A stretch of 64,000 nucleotides of DNA. It comes from Limnobacter sp. 130. Lineage in GTDB: Bacteria > Pseudomonadota > Gammaproteobacteria > Burkholderiales > Burkholderiaceae_B. Numbering within the stretch: position 1 is the stretch's first letter; each line of letters begins with the position of its first letter. A program made the position numbers and the translations under genes. Under the pieces are notes generated by a model. That model did not search any database. It was not told where the DNA came from and worked only from the letters and a program-made list of their open reading frames with translations. The stretch is taken from positions 1 to 64,000 of the forward strand of contig NZ_LR732331.1 in the NCBI RefSeq assembly GCF_902506325.1. The letters are read 5' to 3'. This document shows positions 1 to 9,242 of the stretch, piece after piece.

Positions 1-109
1 CGCCAAAGCCACCACCGCCGAATCCACCACGCCCGCCGCCAATGCCGCCCACGGAATTACCAAACAATGTCAGCAGTGCTGCCACCACAGCGGCAAGCAC
101 GGCAAAAAA
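1..109 (-). other. Out-of-frame glycine-rich tail of the TPM gene
   Basis: On the minus strand, the frame entered by dropping one T from a six-T run (plus-strand A run at 104-109) encodes a hydrophobic segment (LAAVVAALLTLF) followed by GGIGGGRGGFGGGG, which is the usual end of YgcG-type TPM proteins. It continues past the left edge of the window. The simplest reading is a one-base insertion in the homopolymer, either a real mutation or a sequencing error. Confidence 0.7.
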
Positions 110-809
110 TAACAGCACCAGCAAACAGCCACGCCACCACAAATACCAATCCACCGGTGGCCAAGGCAGCAGGCAATTTTCCAACGGCCTTGCGTAAAAA
201 TCCACCAATGAAAAGTGTTCCCATGAACAGAAGTGGTGCAATGTCTTCAATGGTGCTGGAGGAACTCGTTGTGCCAGTGGCAACGGGGGCGGGCAAGGGC
301 TCGCCTTCGATGACCTTGATTATTTGGTCTACGCCAGCCGTTACGCCGCCCGCGAAGTCGCCCTGTCGAAATTGCGGAACAATGATTTCGTCAATAATGC
401 GTTTTGACGTGAGGTCGGTGAGCACACCTTCAAGCCCGTAGCCTACCTCGATACGCAGTGCACGGTCTTGCAGGGCCACCACCAAAATAGCCCCATCATC
501 AATATTCTCGCGGCCAATTTTCCAACTCTCGGCCACACGCAAGGCGTATTGCTCAATCGTTTCAGGTTGTGTTGTTGGTACCAGCAGCACGGCAATCTGG
601 CTGCCCTTGCTGGCTTCAAATGCCTGTAGTTTTTGAATCAGTGCGCTTTGCTGCTCGCTGCTTAAGGTGCCCGTGGTGTCCACGACCTGGGCGCTTAATG
701 GGGGTACTGGTACTTCTTGTGCCCACAGCAGGCCTGGCACTGGAATGAGTGCCAGCGCCAACAAGCCACAAAGCCAAAACCGGTCAATTGCATTGCGCAC
801 AGCGACCAT
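57..809 (-). CDS. TPM-domain (YgcG-type) exported membrane protein, C-terminus frameshifted
   Basis: 250-residue frame with an N-terminal signal peptide (cleavage likely after LLWA), a TPM domain at about residues 35-170 and a membrane anchor near the end. TPM-domain proteins of this kind are extracytoplasmic and sit beside LemA in many bacteria; their biochemical role is not settled. The family normally ends in a second hydrophobic stretch and a glycine-rich tail, but this frame stops early after a cysteine-rich sequence unlike the family. The expected tail is present in another frame (see 1-109). Start: the ATG at 809 overlaps the lemA stop as TGATG, which indicates translational coupling; a GTG one codon earlier is the alternative. 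Family confident, C-terminus not. Confidence 0.8.
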   Translation of the reverse strand: MVAVRNAIDRFWLCGLLALALIPVPGLLWAQEVPVPPLSAQVVDTTGTLSSEQQSALIQKLQAFEASKGSQIAVLLVPTTQPETIEQYALRVAESWKIGRENIDDGAILVVALQDRALRIEVGYGLEGVLTDLTSKRIIDEIIVPQFRQGDFAGGVTAGVDQIIKVIEGEPLPAPVATGTTSSSSTIEDIAPLLFMGTLFIGGFLRKAVGKLPAALATGGLVFVVAWLFAGAVIFCRACRCGGSTADIVW

Positions 810-1402
810 CACTTGGTACCGAAGTCCACAGTGGGCGGCTTCGAAATAGCGGCTTCATTTTCAACAGTGAAGCTTGGTTTTACTGCATAACCCATCACCA
901 TCGCGGTGAGGTTGTTGGGGAACGAGCGCACGGTGATGTTGTATTCCTGAACGGATTTAATGTAGCGGTTGCGTGCCACCGTAATTCGGTTTTCAGTGCC
1001 CTCAAGCTGTGTTTGCAAATCCCTGAAGCCCTGATTGGCCTTCAGGTTGGGGTAGTTCTCGGTAATCAGCAACAAGCGCGACAACGCACCGCTGAGTTCA
1101 CCTTGCGCCTGCTGGAATTTGTTGAATGCTTCCGGGTCGTTGATCAATTCAGGAGTGGCTTGAATGGACGTGGCTTTTGAGCGGGCCTCCACGACCTGTG
1201 TCAGGGTTTCTTGCTCAAAGTTGGCCTCAGCCTTCACCACATTCACCAGATTGGGTACCAGGTCGGCGCGGCGCTGGTATTGGTTCAACACTTCAGCCCA
1301 AGCCGCTTTGACTTGTTCATCGTTGCTTTGAATGGTGTTGTAACCGCAGCCGCTGAGTAGCAGTGTGAACATTAAAGTGAATAGAGAGAAAACGCGATTC
1401 AT
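809..1402 (-). CDS. lemA: LemA family protein
   Basis: 197 residues. An N-terminal lipoprotein-type signal (LLLSGCGYN) is followed by the long helical LemA domain, including the family stretch beginning DEQVKAAWAEVLNQYQRRAD. LemA proteins are membrane-attached helical bundles exposed outside the cytoplasm; their molecular function is unclear. The start chosen (ATG at 1402) is preceded by AAGGAG at good spacing and gives a proper signal peptide, whereas an upstream in-frame ATG at 1453 would place polar residues before it and lie inside the rho terminator. Its stop overlaps the start of the TPM gene, so the two form one transcription unit. Confidence 0.92.
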   Translation of the reverse strand: MNRVFSLFTLMFTLLLSGCGYNTIQSNDEQVKAAWAEVLNQYQRRADLVPNLVNVVKAEANFEQETLTQVVEARSKATSIQATPELINDPEAFNKFQQAQGELSGALSRLLLITENYPNLKANQGFRDLQTQLEGTENRITVARNRYIKSVQEYNITVRSFPNNLTAMVMGYAVKPSFTVENEAAISKPPTVDFGTK

Positions 1403-1441
1403 GTGAACGCTCCTTGGTGGGGGTTGCCTGATTGTGCAATT

Positions 1442-1478
1442 AAAAAAGCCCATGGTGCAACTGCAGCATGGGCTTTTT
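1442..1478 (-). terminator. Rho-independent terminator after rho (potentially bidirectional)
   Basis: Stem GCCCATG (1448-1454) pairs with CATGGGC (1467-1473), flanked by six A on the left and five T on the right, so it has a U tract when read from either strand. It lies between the rho stop and the lemA start and should end rho transcription. Confidence 0.8.
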
Positions 1479-1499
1479 GGTCTGAAAAGAAGATTTGAT

Positions 1500-2756
1500 T
1501 TACTTCTTCATCATCTCGAAAAACTCTGCGTTGTTCTTGGTCTGGCGAATCTTGTCCATCAAGAATTCCATTGCAGCGATTTCGTCCATGTCGTGCAGCA
1601 AGCGGCGCAACACCCAAATCTTTTGCAGCAAATCGGGCTTGATCAGCAGTTCTTCGCGACGTGTGGAAGAACGGTTGATGTTGATGGCTGGGTACACACG
1701 TTTTTCCGCCATGCGGCGTTCCATGTGAATTTCCATGTTGCCGGTGCCCTTGAATTCTTCGTAAATCACTTCATCCATGCGGCTGCCGGTGTCAACCAGT
1801 GCAGTGGCGATGATGGTCAGTGAACCACCTTCCTCAATGTTACGGGCAGCGCCAAAGAAACGCTTGGGGCGGTGCAGGGCGTTGGCGTCTACACCACCGG
1901 TCAGTACCTTGCCAGAAGAAGGCACCACGGTGTTGTACGCACGGGCCAAGCGTGTAATCGAGTCGAGCAAAATGACCACGTCGCGCTTGTGTTCAACCAG
2001 GCGTTTGGCCTTTTCAATGACCATCTCTGCCACTTGCACGTGGCGGGTTGCTGGTTCATCAAATGTCGAGGCAATTACTTCGCCGCGCACTGAGCGCATC
2101 ATTTCCGTTACTTCTTCGGGACGCTCGTCGATCAGCAAAACGATCAAGGTGATGTCGGGGTGGTTGGCGGTAATGGCATGTGCAATGTGCTGCAACATGA
2201 CTGTTTTACCCGACTTGGGCGGTGCCACCAGCAGGCCACGCTGACCTTTTCCGATTGGCGCCACCAGGTCGATGATACGGCCAGTGTTGTTTTCCTCGCC
2301 CCGCATGTCGCGTTCCAGCTTCAGGGGCTGGTTCGGGTGCAATGGAGTCAGGTTTTCAAACAGAATTTTGTGCTTGCTGGCCTCGGGCGCTTCGCCGTTG
2401 ACCTTGTCCACTTTCACCAGCGCAAAGTAACGTTCGCCGTCTTTGGGGGTGCGAACCTCGCCTTCAATGCTGTCACCAGTGTGCAGGTTGAAGCGGCGAA
2501 TCTGGCTGGGCGAAATATAAATGTCGTCCGGGCTGGCCAGGTAAGATGTTTCAGGTGAGCGCAGGAAGCCGAAGCCGTCAGGCAGCACTTCCAGCACGCC
2601 GTCGCCGAAAATTTGCTCGCCGTTTTTGGCGCGTTTTTTCAGAATGGCGAACATCAATTCCTGTTTGCGCATGCGGTTGGCGTTTTCAATTTCAAGGCCA
2701 CCAGCCACTTCAAGCAGGGCAGAGACGTGTTGCGTTTTTAGTTCAGATAGATACAT
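1500..2756 (-). CDS. rho: Transcription termination factor Rho
   Basis: 418 residues, the size of E. coli Rho. The N-terminal RNA-binding domain has the RNP1 motif DGFGFLR at residues 60-66; the ATPase domain has the P-loop APPKSGKT (about 178-185, Lys184 at the nucleotide-binding position) and the Walker B segment [16 protein letters not shown]. Rho is the hexameric RNA helicase that ends untranslated transcripts. The rho-trxA neighbourhood is common in Proteobacteria. One difference from the commonest P-loop is Ser in place of Ala before GKT, which is conservative. Confidence 0.98.
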   Translation of the reverse strand: MYLSELKTQHVSALLEVAGGLEIENANRMRKQELMFAILKKRAKNGEQIFGDGVLEVLPDGFGFLRSPETSYLASPDDIYISPSQIRRFNLHTGDSIEGEVRTPKDGERYFALVKVDKVNGEAPEASKHKILFENLTPLHPNQPLKLERDMRGEENNTGRIIDLVAPIGKGQRGLLVAPPKSGKTVMLQHIAHAITANHPDITLIVLLIDERPEEVTEMMRSVRGEVIASTFDEPATRHVQVAEMVIEKAKRLVEHKRDVVILLDSITRLARAYNTVVPSSGKVLTGGVDANALHRPKRFFGAARNIEEGGSLTIIATALVDTGSRMDEVIYEEFKGTGNMEIHMERRMAEKRVYPAININRSSTRREELLIKPDLLQKIWVLRRLLHDMDEIAAMEFLMDKIRQTKNNAEFFEMMKK

Positions 2757-2842
2757 GTTTGGCTATTTGTGTAGGTGGCGAACGCCGCGAGGTAAACAGG
2801 TTGACAAAGGGTGGGAGTTTTGCTGCGGTGAGGGGTTTTCAA

Positions 2843-2860
2843 GCCCGGCACACGCCGGGC
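2843..2860 (-). terminator. GC-rich hairpin between trxA and rho
   Basis: GCCCGGC (2843-2849) and GCCGGGC (2854-2860) form a seven-pair stem with a four-base loop, just downstream of the trxA stop. There is no clear T tract on the minus strand after it, so it may be a weak terminator or an attenuator in the rho leader. Confidence 0.4.
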
Positions 2861-2878
2861 GGTTTAAACAATATTGTA

Positions 2879-3208
2879 TTACAGGTGACTGTCGATGAAA
2901 GCGGCCAACTGGGATTTGGACAAGGCGCCTACTTTCGTGGCTACCACGGCACCATTCTTGAACAACATCAAGGTTGGAATGCCGCGAATGCCGTACTTGG
3001 CGGGTGTTTCTGAATTCTCGTCCACATTCAGCTTGGCGATTTGCAACTTGCCTTGGTATTCCGAAGACAGGTCATCAAGAATGGGCGCAATCATTTTGCA
3101 AGGACCACACCATTCAGCCCAGTAATCCACCAGCACGGGGCCGTCGGTACTCAAAACATCGCTGTCGAAAGATGCGTCACTGACGTGTTTGATCAGGTCA
3201 CTGCTCAT
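2879..3208 (-). CDS. trxA: Thioredoxin 1
   Basis: 109 residues, standard TrxA length. Active site WCGPC at residues 33-37 and the cis-proline segment RGIPTLMLF. It reduces protein disulfides in the cytoplasm using electrons from thioredoxin reductase. The start is supported by TGAGGA about seven bases upstream. It is divergent from the addB-type gene and lies upstream of rho, with a hairpin between them. Confidence 0.97.
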   Translation of the reverse strand: MSSDLIKHVSDASFDSDVLSTDGPVLVDYWAEWCGPCKMIAPILDDLSSEYQGKLQIAKLNVDENSETPAKYGIRGIPTLMLFKNGAVVATKVGALSKSQLAAFIDSHL

Positions 3209-3363
3209 TTAAATCCTCAAGTGGGTAATTGCTTTGGGGGTGTTCACAAAGCGTGTCCGGGTGATTAAAGCACACGCGCAGACCATGAAAGTTCTTCATT
3301 TAAGAAAATGCTATTCTGAATGGTACAGCGAAATCGAACTGAAACACAAACCAAACACGCGTT

Positions 3364-5880
3364 TTGACCCAACACATCATTTCCATTGACCCTTTTCAAG
3401 CCACACCATTCGGGCTTGCATTCGATTGGCTGGCCCAATCGGAACTGGATGCCCAGCAAGTATTGTGGGTCATGCCCCGTATTGAAACGGTGGGCAGCTT
3501 TAAGCGGTGTTGGGCGCAGCACCACGCCGGCCTTGCCGCACTGGGGCCCTGGGTGCAAACAGCAGACCGTTTAAGCCAGCCCGCTGCCATGGGCCCGTGG
3601 TTGGCCTTGCAGGCCGATTTGGTGGGGGTGTTGCGCGAATTACCCTTGTTGGGCGGTGGTTCATCGCCCTCGCAGTTGTGGGGTTTGGCGCAGGAATACC
3701 TGGAGTTGGCCTTGCGACAGGTGTTGGTGCAAAAACGCAACACAAACGCGCTGGCCGAGTACGCAGAGCACAACACTTTTGCCTGGGAAGAGGCGCAAGT
3801 GGTGGCCACACTGGCCCAAACCTATCAAGCAGAATTGATGGATTTATTGCCCAAGCCGGCAGAGCCCATGGGCAGGCAGCCACTTCAAGTGGTGTGGTTC
3901 GACGACGGCGAGACCGTGCCGGGCCTTTGGCTTGAGTTGTTTTACCCCGGGGTGCCGGTGCAGGTGTTCAAATTGCCCGCCATTGAAGGTCCCCAACCCT
4001 GGCAAGCCTTGGGCGCCAGTCGCTTTGCTGAAAAACCCAACCCGGTGGTGTTACAAGTTGCGCCCGATGAAACCACGCAAGCTCAGCAAGCAGCCCATCA
4101 AATTCTGGAATGGTTGCGCGCCGACCCCACCACTGAAATAGCTGTGGCCGTGCTTGATCGATTGGCTGCGCGCCGCATGGTGGGTTTGTTGGCCGATGTT
4201 GGCGTGTTGGTGGACGACCGCACGGGTTGGCGTTTGTCCACCTCGAACGTGGCAGGCTGGTTTGACCACCTGTTGCAGCAATTTGTTGAGCATGGGCAGT
4301 TAACGGCGGTTACCCAACCCTTTACCGGCCTGCCACTTGAGCATTTGGAACCCTGGGCTTTCGGCAAATCGGGTAGCCGATACACCTTGGCGCAGTGGGC
4401 TGCAGCTTTCGCAGCCTTGTTTGAAAAACACGGCCTTGACCTTGCATTGCAGCCCGATGAAGCAGGGCAGCAGTTGCTGACCGTGTTGGGCCTGATGCAA
4501 CAGGTGCCTGCTGAAACCGAATTTGATGCGAAGGAGTTTTTGGCCGCCTGGCGCAGTTGGGCCGAATCGCAGCGTTTCCGCCCACTCGACATTGAAAGCC
4601 CGGTGCGCATGGTGCCGCTGCTGAGTACACGCATGCGGCCATTTCAGCGCGTGTTGGTGTTGGGCTGTGCGCAGTCGCATTTTCAGGAAAGTCCGCCTGG
4701 TTTGTTGCCACCCGCCGTGGCACAGGAACTGGGTTTTCCAGGGCCACGCCTGGCCCGCATTCAAAAAATTTCCGCGCTTTATGAACTGCTTTTGCACAGC
4801 AGCGAAGTGACCCTGTTGCACAGTGCACAGGTGGCTGGCAAACCTGAAATGTTGTTGCCCGAATTGACTTGGCTTGACATTGTGTTGCGCGATTGCGCCA
4901 GTGTTGAACAACACTGGTCGAGCAGCTGGCACCGCACACCTGCCAACCTTGAAATTGAAGTGCAAAGACAAGCGGAACAGGCCCTGCAAATTACGGCCTT
5001 GGGCAATGCGGGATCACTGCCCGATTCAATTCGCGTAACCGCATTGGACGATTGGGCCGCTTGTCGCCTGCGTTTTGGTTTAAAGCATGCGCTGCCTTGG
5101 CCGCAGCAACGCGAAGAGGCTGCCATGCGCTATGAACAATTGCGCGGTATTTTTGTGCACAAAGTGTTGGAAAAAACGGCGCAACACATGGTGTTGCCAG
5201 GGCAGCCAGTGAACCAGTTGCAGGCCTGGAAGCAAACTTTGCTGGATCAGGCCCGCTTGGTTTGGAACAACCTTGAGTTGGCGCAGCAAGCCACTGTTTA
5301 TCCCTTCCTGAAATTTTTTGATCAAATTGTTCCGCGCCTTGCCGGCAAGTTGATGGAACGTCAAATTCAGGGCTGGCAATTCAAGGGTGCCGAGCAGAAG
5401 GTAGAGCACAAGCTGGTTCTTCAACCAGGTGGCGCGTCGCTTGCGTTGAAAGGTCGAGTCGACAGGCTCGACATGCGGGGTGATTCATTGGCCGTTTCCG
5501 ACATCAAATTCACCAACCCAGCCGTGTTGAAAAAACGGTTGGCAGATCCCTTGAGCCAGCCGCAATTGCCCGCCTACCAAGCCATGTTGAATAAGCCGGG
5601 CGCGCAACTCGATTTTTTGGGATTGCACAAAGACAAGGTGGATTGGGTCAGTTTTCCGCCATTGAGCGATGAATACCGAGAGCAAGGTTTTGAATCCTGG
5701 GGCGATGTGCTGCTCAGTGAACTTTCACAGGAATTGAATTCATTTTTTGAAGGCCAGGCAGTGTGGCAGGCCAACCCTGGCGATGCCTGTGAATATTGCG
5801 CAGTGCGCAGCGTGTGCCGGCCGGAAACACACCCTGCATTCAATGGTGGCGATGCGGGCGAGGAGGGTGAAGATGAGTAA
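3364..5880 (+). CDS. AddB-type PD-(D/E)XK nuclease subunit
   Basis: 838 residues. The C-terminal third has a RecB-type nuclease core (GRVDR followed by the D-x-K of VSDIKF). Four cysteines are placed as in the Fe-S clasp of AddB: one near residue 567 (WAACRLRFG) and a C-x2-C-x5-C cluster at 809/812/818. The large N-terminal part resembles an inactivated helicase fold. With the following gene it would form the AddAB (RexAB) complex, which resects double-strand breaks for RecA. The only suitable start is a TTG at 3364, without a strong ribosome-binding site. The stop overlaps the addA start. Confidence 0.85.
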   Translation: MTQHIISIDPFQATPFGLAFDWLAQSELDAQQVLWVMPRIETVGSFKRCWAQHHAGLAALGPWVQTADRLSQPAAMGPWLALQADLVGVLRELPLLGGGSSPSQLWGLAQEYLELALRQVLVQKRNTNALAEYAEHNTFAWEEAQVVATLAQTYQAELMDLLPKPAEPMGRQPLQVVWFDDGETVPGLWLELFYPGVPVQVFKLPAIEGPQPWQALGASRFAEKPNPVVLQVAPDETTQAQQAAHQILEWLRADPTTEIAVAVLDRLAARRMVGLLADVGVLVDDRTGWRLSTSNVAGWFDHLLQQFVEHGQLTAVTQPFTGLPLEHLEPWAFGKSGSRYTLAQWAAAFAALFEKHGLDLALQPDEAGQQLLTVLGLMQQVPAETEFDAKEFLAAWRSWAESQRFRPLDIESPVRMVPLLSTRMRPFQRVLVLGCAQSHFQESPPGLLPPAVAQELGFPGPRLARIQKISALYELLLHSSEVTLLHSAQVAGKPEMLLPELTWLDIVLRDCASVEQHWSSSWHRTPANLEIEVQRQAEQALQITALGNAGSLPDSIRVTALDDWAACRLRFGLKHALPWPQQREEAAMRYEQLRGIFVHKVLEKTAQHMVLPGQPVNQLQAWKQTLLDQARLVWNNLELAQQATVYPFLKFFDQIVPRLAGKLMERQIQGWQFKGAEQKVEHKLVLQPGGASLALKGRVDRLDMRGDSLAVSDIKFTNPAVLKKRLADPLSQPQLPAYQAMLNKPGAQLDFLGLHKDKVDWVSFPPLSDEYREQGFESWGDVLLSELSQELNSFFEGQAVWQANPGDACEYCAVRSVCRPETHPAFNGGDAGEEGEDE

Positions 5881-8800
5881 TTTCACCGCCACTGCCTGTA
5901 ACCCCGCCAACAGTGTTGTGGTTGAAGCCTGTGCGGGCAGTGGCAAAACCTGGTTGCTCACCGCGCGCCTGTTTCGCTTGTTGCTCGAGGGAGCGCGACC
6001 AGATCAGATTCTGGCAATTACCTTTACCCGCAAAGCCGCACAGGAAATGCAAGAGCGCCTGTTTGACTTGTTGCGTGAATGCGCCTTGTTCAGTGACGAC
6101 AAACTGAGCGCCTTGTTGATTGAACGCGGCGCACCCGCAACTGAATCCAACCTGAAAAAAGCGCGTGCGCTGGCAGGCGAAGTGCTGACCAATTCCCGCG
6201 GTGTCACCATAGACACCTTTCATGGCTGGTTTGCATCGCTGTGCCAAATGGCGCCGCTGGCCAGCGGTTTTTCACGGCAAAGCGAGCCCACAGATCAAAC
6301 CCTGTTCTGGATGGACCAGGCCATTGATGTGTTCACCGTCAACTTGCTGAACCAACAATCGGATTTGCTTCCCGCCTTCGATACCTTGGTCTCGCAAATG
6401 GACCGCGCCGTGGTGCGCCAGGTGCTGCAACATGCGTTGACCAATCGCGTGGCCTGCAGCCTTTGGTTGCACAACAACGTTGCGCCACCTTTGAACACCG
6501 TGTTTGGAATCGATGAGGGTGACGATTGGCCACTGCAGGTTTTGAAAAACCAGCATTACCTTGCGCAGTGGGGCACCGCCGCCCGCTGGCTGGCTTTGGG
6601 CACAGCCAAGCAACAGGGCAATGCTGTGGAAATAGAAAAGGCGCTGACTGAATTGCGGGAAGGTGGCGACGCTGCCAGCGCATTTGAGCAGTTGAAAGCG
6701 GTGTGTTTGACCGCAAAAAATGAGCCCAGCAAAGCGTTCAGCAAACCCACAGCCGGGCAGTTGAAAGCCGGCGTGGTTGACACCGAATATGTGCAAACGC
6801 TGGAAGATTTGGCGCTGCAAACCGTGCAGGCCTTGCAGCTGGAAAAAGACCAGCTCGACATGCAGGCCACAGCCGCATTGGCGCAATTGATCGAGCCGCT
6901 TTTTGAAACCTACAAGTTGATCAAGCTGGAACAGGGCTTGTGTGATTTCGATGACCTTGAAGCTACCGCATTGGCCATGTTGATGAATGATGAGCAGCGT
7001 GCCTACATGCAACAAAAACTGGACACGCGCGTTCGTCATTTGTTGGTGGACGAGTTTCAAGACACCAACCCCGTGCAGTGGAACATTCTGAAGCTTTGGT
7101 TGCAAGACTACAGTGGCGATGACAAACCCAGTGTGTTTTTGGTGGGCGACCCCAAGCAATCGATTTACCGCTTTCGCCGTGCAGAGGCGCGTTTGTTCAA
7201 CCACGCTCGCACTTGGCTGGTTGAAAACTTCGCAGCCAAAACACTCGAGTCGGATACCACGCGGCGTTGCGCGCAGGCGGTGGTTGACGTGGTTAATACT
7301 GTGTTTGAGCCGGGGCAAACCCGCGGACAAACAGCCTTTCGTACCCATGCCAGTTTGGCTGGGGCAAGTGATTCGTCGCTAAGTGGTTTGAACATTTACC
7401 CCAAATTGCTGAAAGAAGACGGCGGCCCCGATGAAGCGAAGCGTGTGGTGCAAACCCTGCAACAGTGGCTGGGCAATGGCAGCATCAACAATTTAAGTGA
7501 GGTGATGGTGCTGGTGCGCGCCCACAAAAGTGGTGTGCCCCTGATGGCTGCTTTGCGTGAAGCGGGTTTGGCTTACACCATCAAAGACAAGGGTGAGCGT
7601 TACACCTCGCAAGTGTGGTTGGACACGATTGCGCTATTGGGATTTTTGAATGATCCACATGTCAATTTGCATGTGTTGGAATTGCTGCGTTGTCCGCTGA
7701 TCGGGCTTTCTTCAGCCCAGTTTCAGGCATTGATTCAGGCGGGAAAAACCACGCAAGCCAACACTGTTTGGGCCACGCTTGAAACTCTGGCCCAGCAAAA
7801 CGAGCAACCATGGGTGACCCTGCATGCGCAACTGTCAAATTGGTTGAACATGGCGCGTGCCTTGCCCTTGTTCGAAACCTTGTCAAAGGTGGTGGCCGAT
7901 ACACACGCTTCAGAAAAGTACTTGAATTCGGCTTCGCCCCGACAGCGGGTCATGATGGCCGAGCATTGGGATTGGCTGAAAGCCTGGGCGCTGGGTTTGA
8001 ACAAAGGGCGTTTTCCGAGTGTGCAGCAGGCATTTGATGAGGCTGTAAAACTGCGGGACTATGCCAGTTCAGACAGCGAAGGTGCAGCGAACAACCCCGA
8101 TGTACTGCGCATCATGACTGTGCATTCTGCCAAAGGTTTGGAGGCAGATCATGTGTGGTTGTTCGACGCGAATTCCTCGCCCAGGCCGGGCGGCAGCAAT
8201 GCGGGTTTGCTCATTGATTGGGCCTTGGGTGAATCTCATCCCAACTCGGTCACTGTGATGGGCAATTTGAGCAGCCCCAGCCCCGGCAGGGCCGCTGCGC
8301 AAGTCATAGAACAACAGGCCTATGCCGATGAAGAAGACCATTTGTTGTATGTGGCGCTAACGCGCGCGCGGTTCTCCATTCACTTAAGTGGCAGCGACAA
8401 GCGCGGTGCCACCAAGGGGTGGTATGAGCGCCTGCTGCCTTTTGCCACGCGCGTGCACGACACCTGGCCGCAGCCGGAGTCGCCCGCGCATGGTCCTGCT
8501 CAAATTGAACTAACTGGTTTGTTCGATCCGCCTGCAACGTGGGTTCGCCCGCAGTTTCCGGTGCTGAAGGCCCTGAGTACGCCGGTGGGCAAGGTGGTGC
8601 CACGCCTTACAACGCCCGAGTTACGCAAGGGCACCGCCTGGCATGCAGCGCTGGAGTGGGTCGATGAGCTGGCTGTTGTGGAGTTCGGCGACTGGTGGGC
8701 AAAAGTGCAAGTGCGTTGCGAGGCGGTGTTCAAACCCTTGCAGCACGATGAAGTGCAGGATGTGCAACAGGCTTGCCGCCAGCTGGTGAACAAAGCTGAT

Positions 8801-9100
8801 CTGCAGTCGTGGTTACACGCTGCGGGTGCCAGCAACAACCGCGTGTTCAATGAACTGGAATGGGTGCTGGGCGATGGGCGCGCTTTGCGGGCCGACCGGG
8901 TGCTTGAATTGCCCGATCGGTTTCTGGTTCTGGATTACAAATGGGCGGTCAACCCCGGCAATTTGCCGGGTTACACCCAACAAGTGCTTGAATACGTGGG
9001 TTTAGTTGATCAAACCTTGAACAAGGGTGCCAAGCCAGCCCCCACACAAGCTGCACTGATTGACCGGCACGGCGAAGTTCACTGGCTGACTTCGGTGTAG
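5873..9100 (+). CDS. addA: AddA-type UvrD/RecB helicase-nuclease
   Basis: 1075 residues. Superfamily 1 helicase motifs in order: Walker A ACAGSGKTWLL (residues 19-29), LVDEFQDTNP (motif II), VGDPKQSIYRFR (motif III), TVHSAKGLEADHVWLF (motif V), and LLYVALTRAR (motif VI). A C-terminal nuclease domain has ADRV followed by LVLDYKW (D-x-K core). The ATG at 5873 is preceded by AGGAGG and overlaps the stop of the AddB-type gene, so the two subunits are translationally coupled. A longer reading to 5747 is possible but lies wholly within the upstream gene and is not needed for the fold. Confidence 0.92.
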   Translation: MSNFTATACNPANSVVVEACAGSGKTWLLTARLFRLLLEGARPDQILAITFTRKAAQEMQERLFDLLRECALFSDDKLSALLIERGAPATESNLKKARALAGEVLTNSRGVTIDTFHGWFASLCQMAPLASGFSRQSEPTDQTLFWMDQAIDVFTVNLLNQQSDLLPAFDTLVSQMDRAVVRQVLQHALTNRVACSLWLHNNVAPPLNTVFGIDEGDDWPLQVLKNQHYLAQWGTAARWLALGTAKQQGNAVEIEKALTELREGGDAASAFEQLKAVCLTAKNEPSKAFSKPTAGQLKAGVVDTEYVQTLEDLALQTVQALQLEKDQLDMQATAALAQLIEPLFETYKLIKLEQGLCDFDDLEATALAMLMNDEQRAYMQQKLDTRVRHLLVDEFQDTNPVQWNILKLWLQDYSGDDKPSVFLVGDPKQSIYRFRRAEARLFNHARTWLVENFAAKTLESDTTRRCAQAVVDVVNTVFEPGQTRGQTAFRTHASLAGASDSSLSGLNIYPKLLKEDGGPDEAKRVVQTLQQWLGNGSINNLSEVMVLVRAHKSGVPLMAALREAGLAYTIKDKGERYTSQVWLDTIALLGFLNDPHVNLHVLELLRCPLIGLSSAQFQALIQAGKTTQANTVWATLETLAQQNEQPWVTLHAQLSNWLNMARALPLFETLSKVVADTHASEKYLNSASPRQRVMMAEHWDWLKAWALGLNKGRFPSVQQAFDEAVKLRDYASSDSEGAANNPDVLRIMTVHSAKGLEADHVWLFDANSSPRPGGSNAGLLIDWALGESHPNSVTVMGNLSSPSPGRAAAQVIEQQAYADEEDHLLYVALTRARFSIHLSGSDKRGATKGWYERLLPFATRVHDTWPQPESPAHGPAQIELTGLFDPPATWVRPQFPVLKALSTPVGKVVPRLTTPELRKGTAWHAALEWVDELAVVEFGDWWAKVQVRCEAVFKPLQHDEVQDVQQACRQLVNKADLQSWLHAAGASNNRVFNELEWVLGDGRALRADRVLELPDRFLVLDYKWAVNPGNLPGYTQQVLEYVGLVDQTLNKGAKPAPTQAALIDRHGEVHWLTSV

Positions 9101-9110
9101 AATTCAGTTT

Positions 9111-9204
9111 GGCGGGCCTCCCCGCATGGCGTAGCGGCCAACTTGGTCAGGTCCGGAAGGAAGCAGCCACAACCGTGAAGTCAGTGCCGGGGTTCTGGCT
9201 CGCC
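9111..9204 (+). ncRNA. ffs: Signal recognition particle RNA (4.5S, small bacterial type)
   Basis: The ends GGCGGGCC and GGCTCGCC pair over eight positions. The apex holds the conserved domain IV sequence GGTCAGGTCCGGAAGGAAGC, containing the GGAA tetraloop and the asymmetric loop bound by the Ffh M domain. About 94 nt, typical of 4.5S RNA. It lies in the gap between addA and dnaX. Confidence 0.95.
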
Positions 9205-9242
9205 TCTTACTTTGTTGGACCCAACTCTTGGACCCAATCTGA

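Noticed and set aside
6272-7348. 358-codon antisense frame inside addA
   Set aside because: Opposite to helicase motifs that are clearly real; composition is that of a shadow frame.
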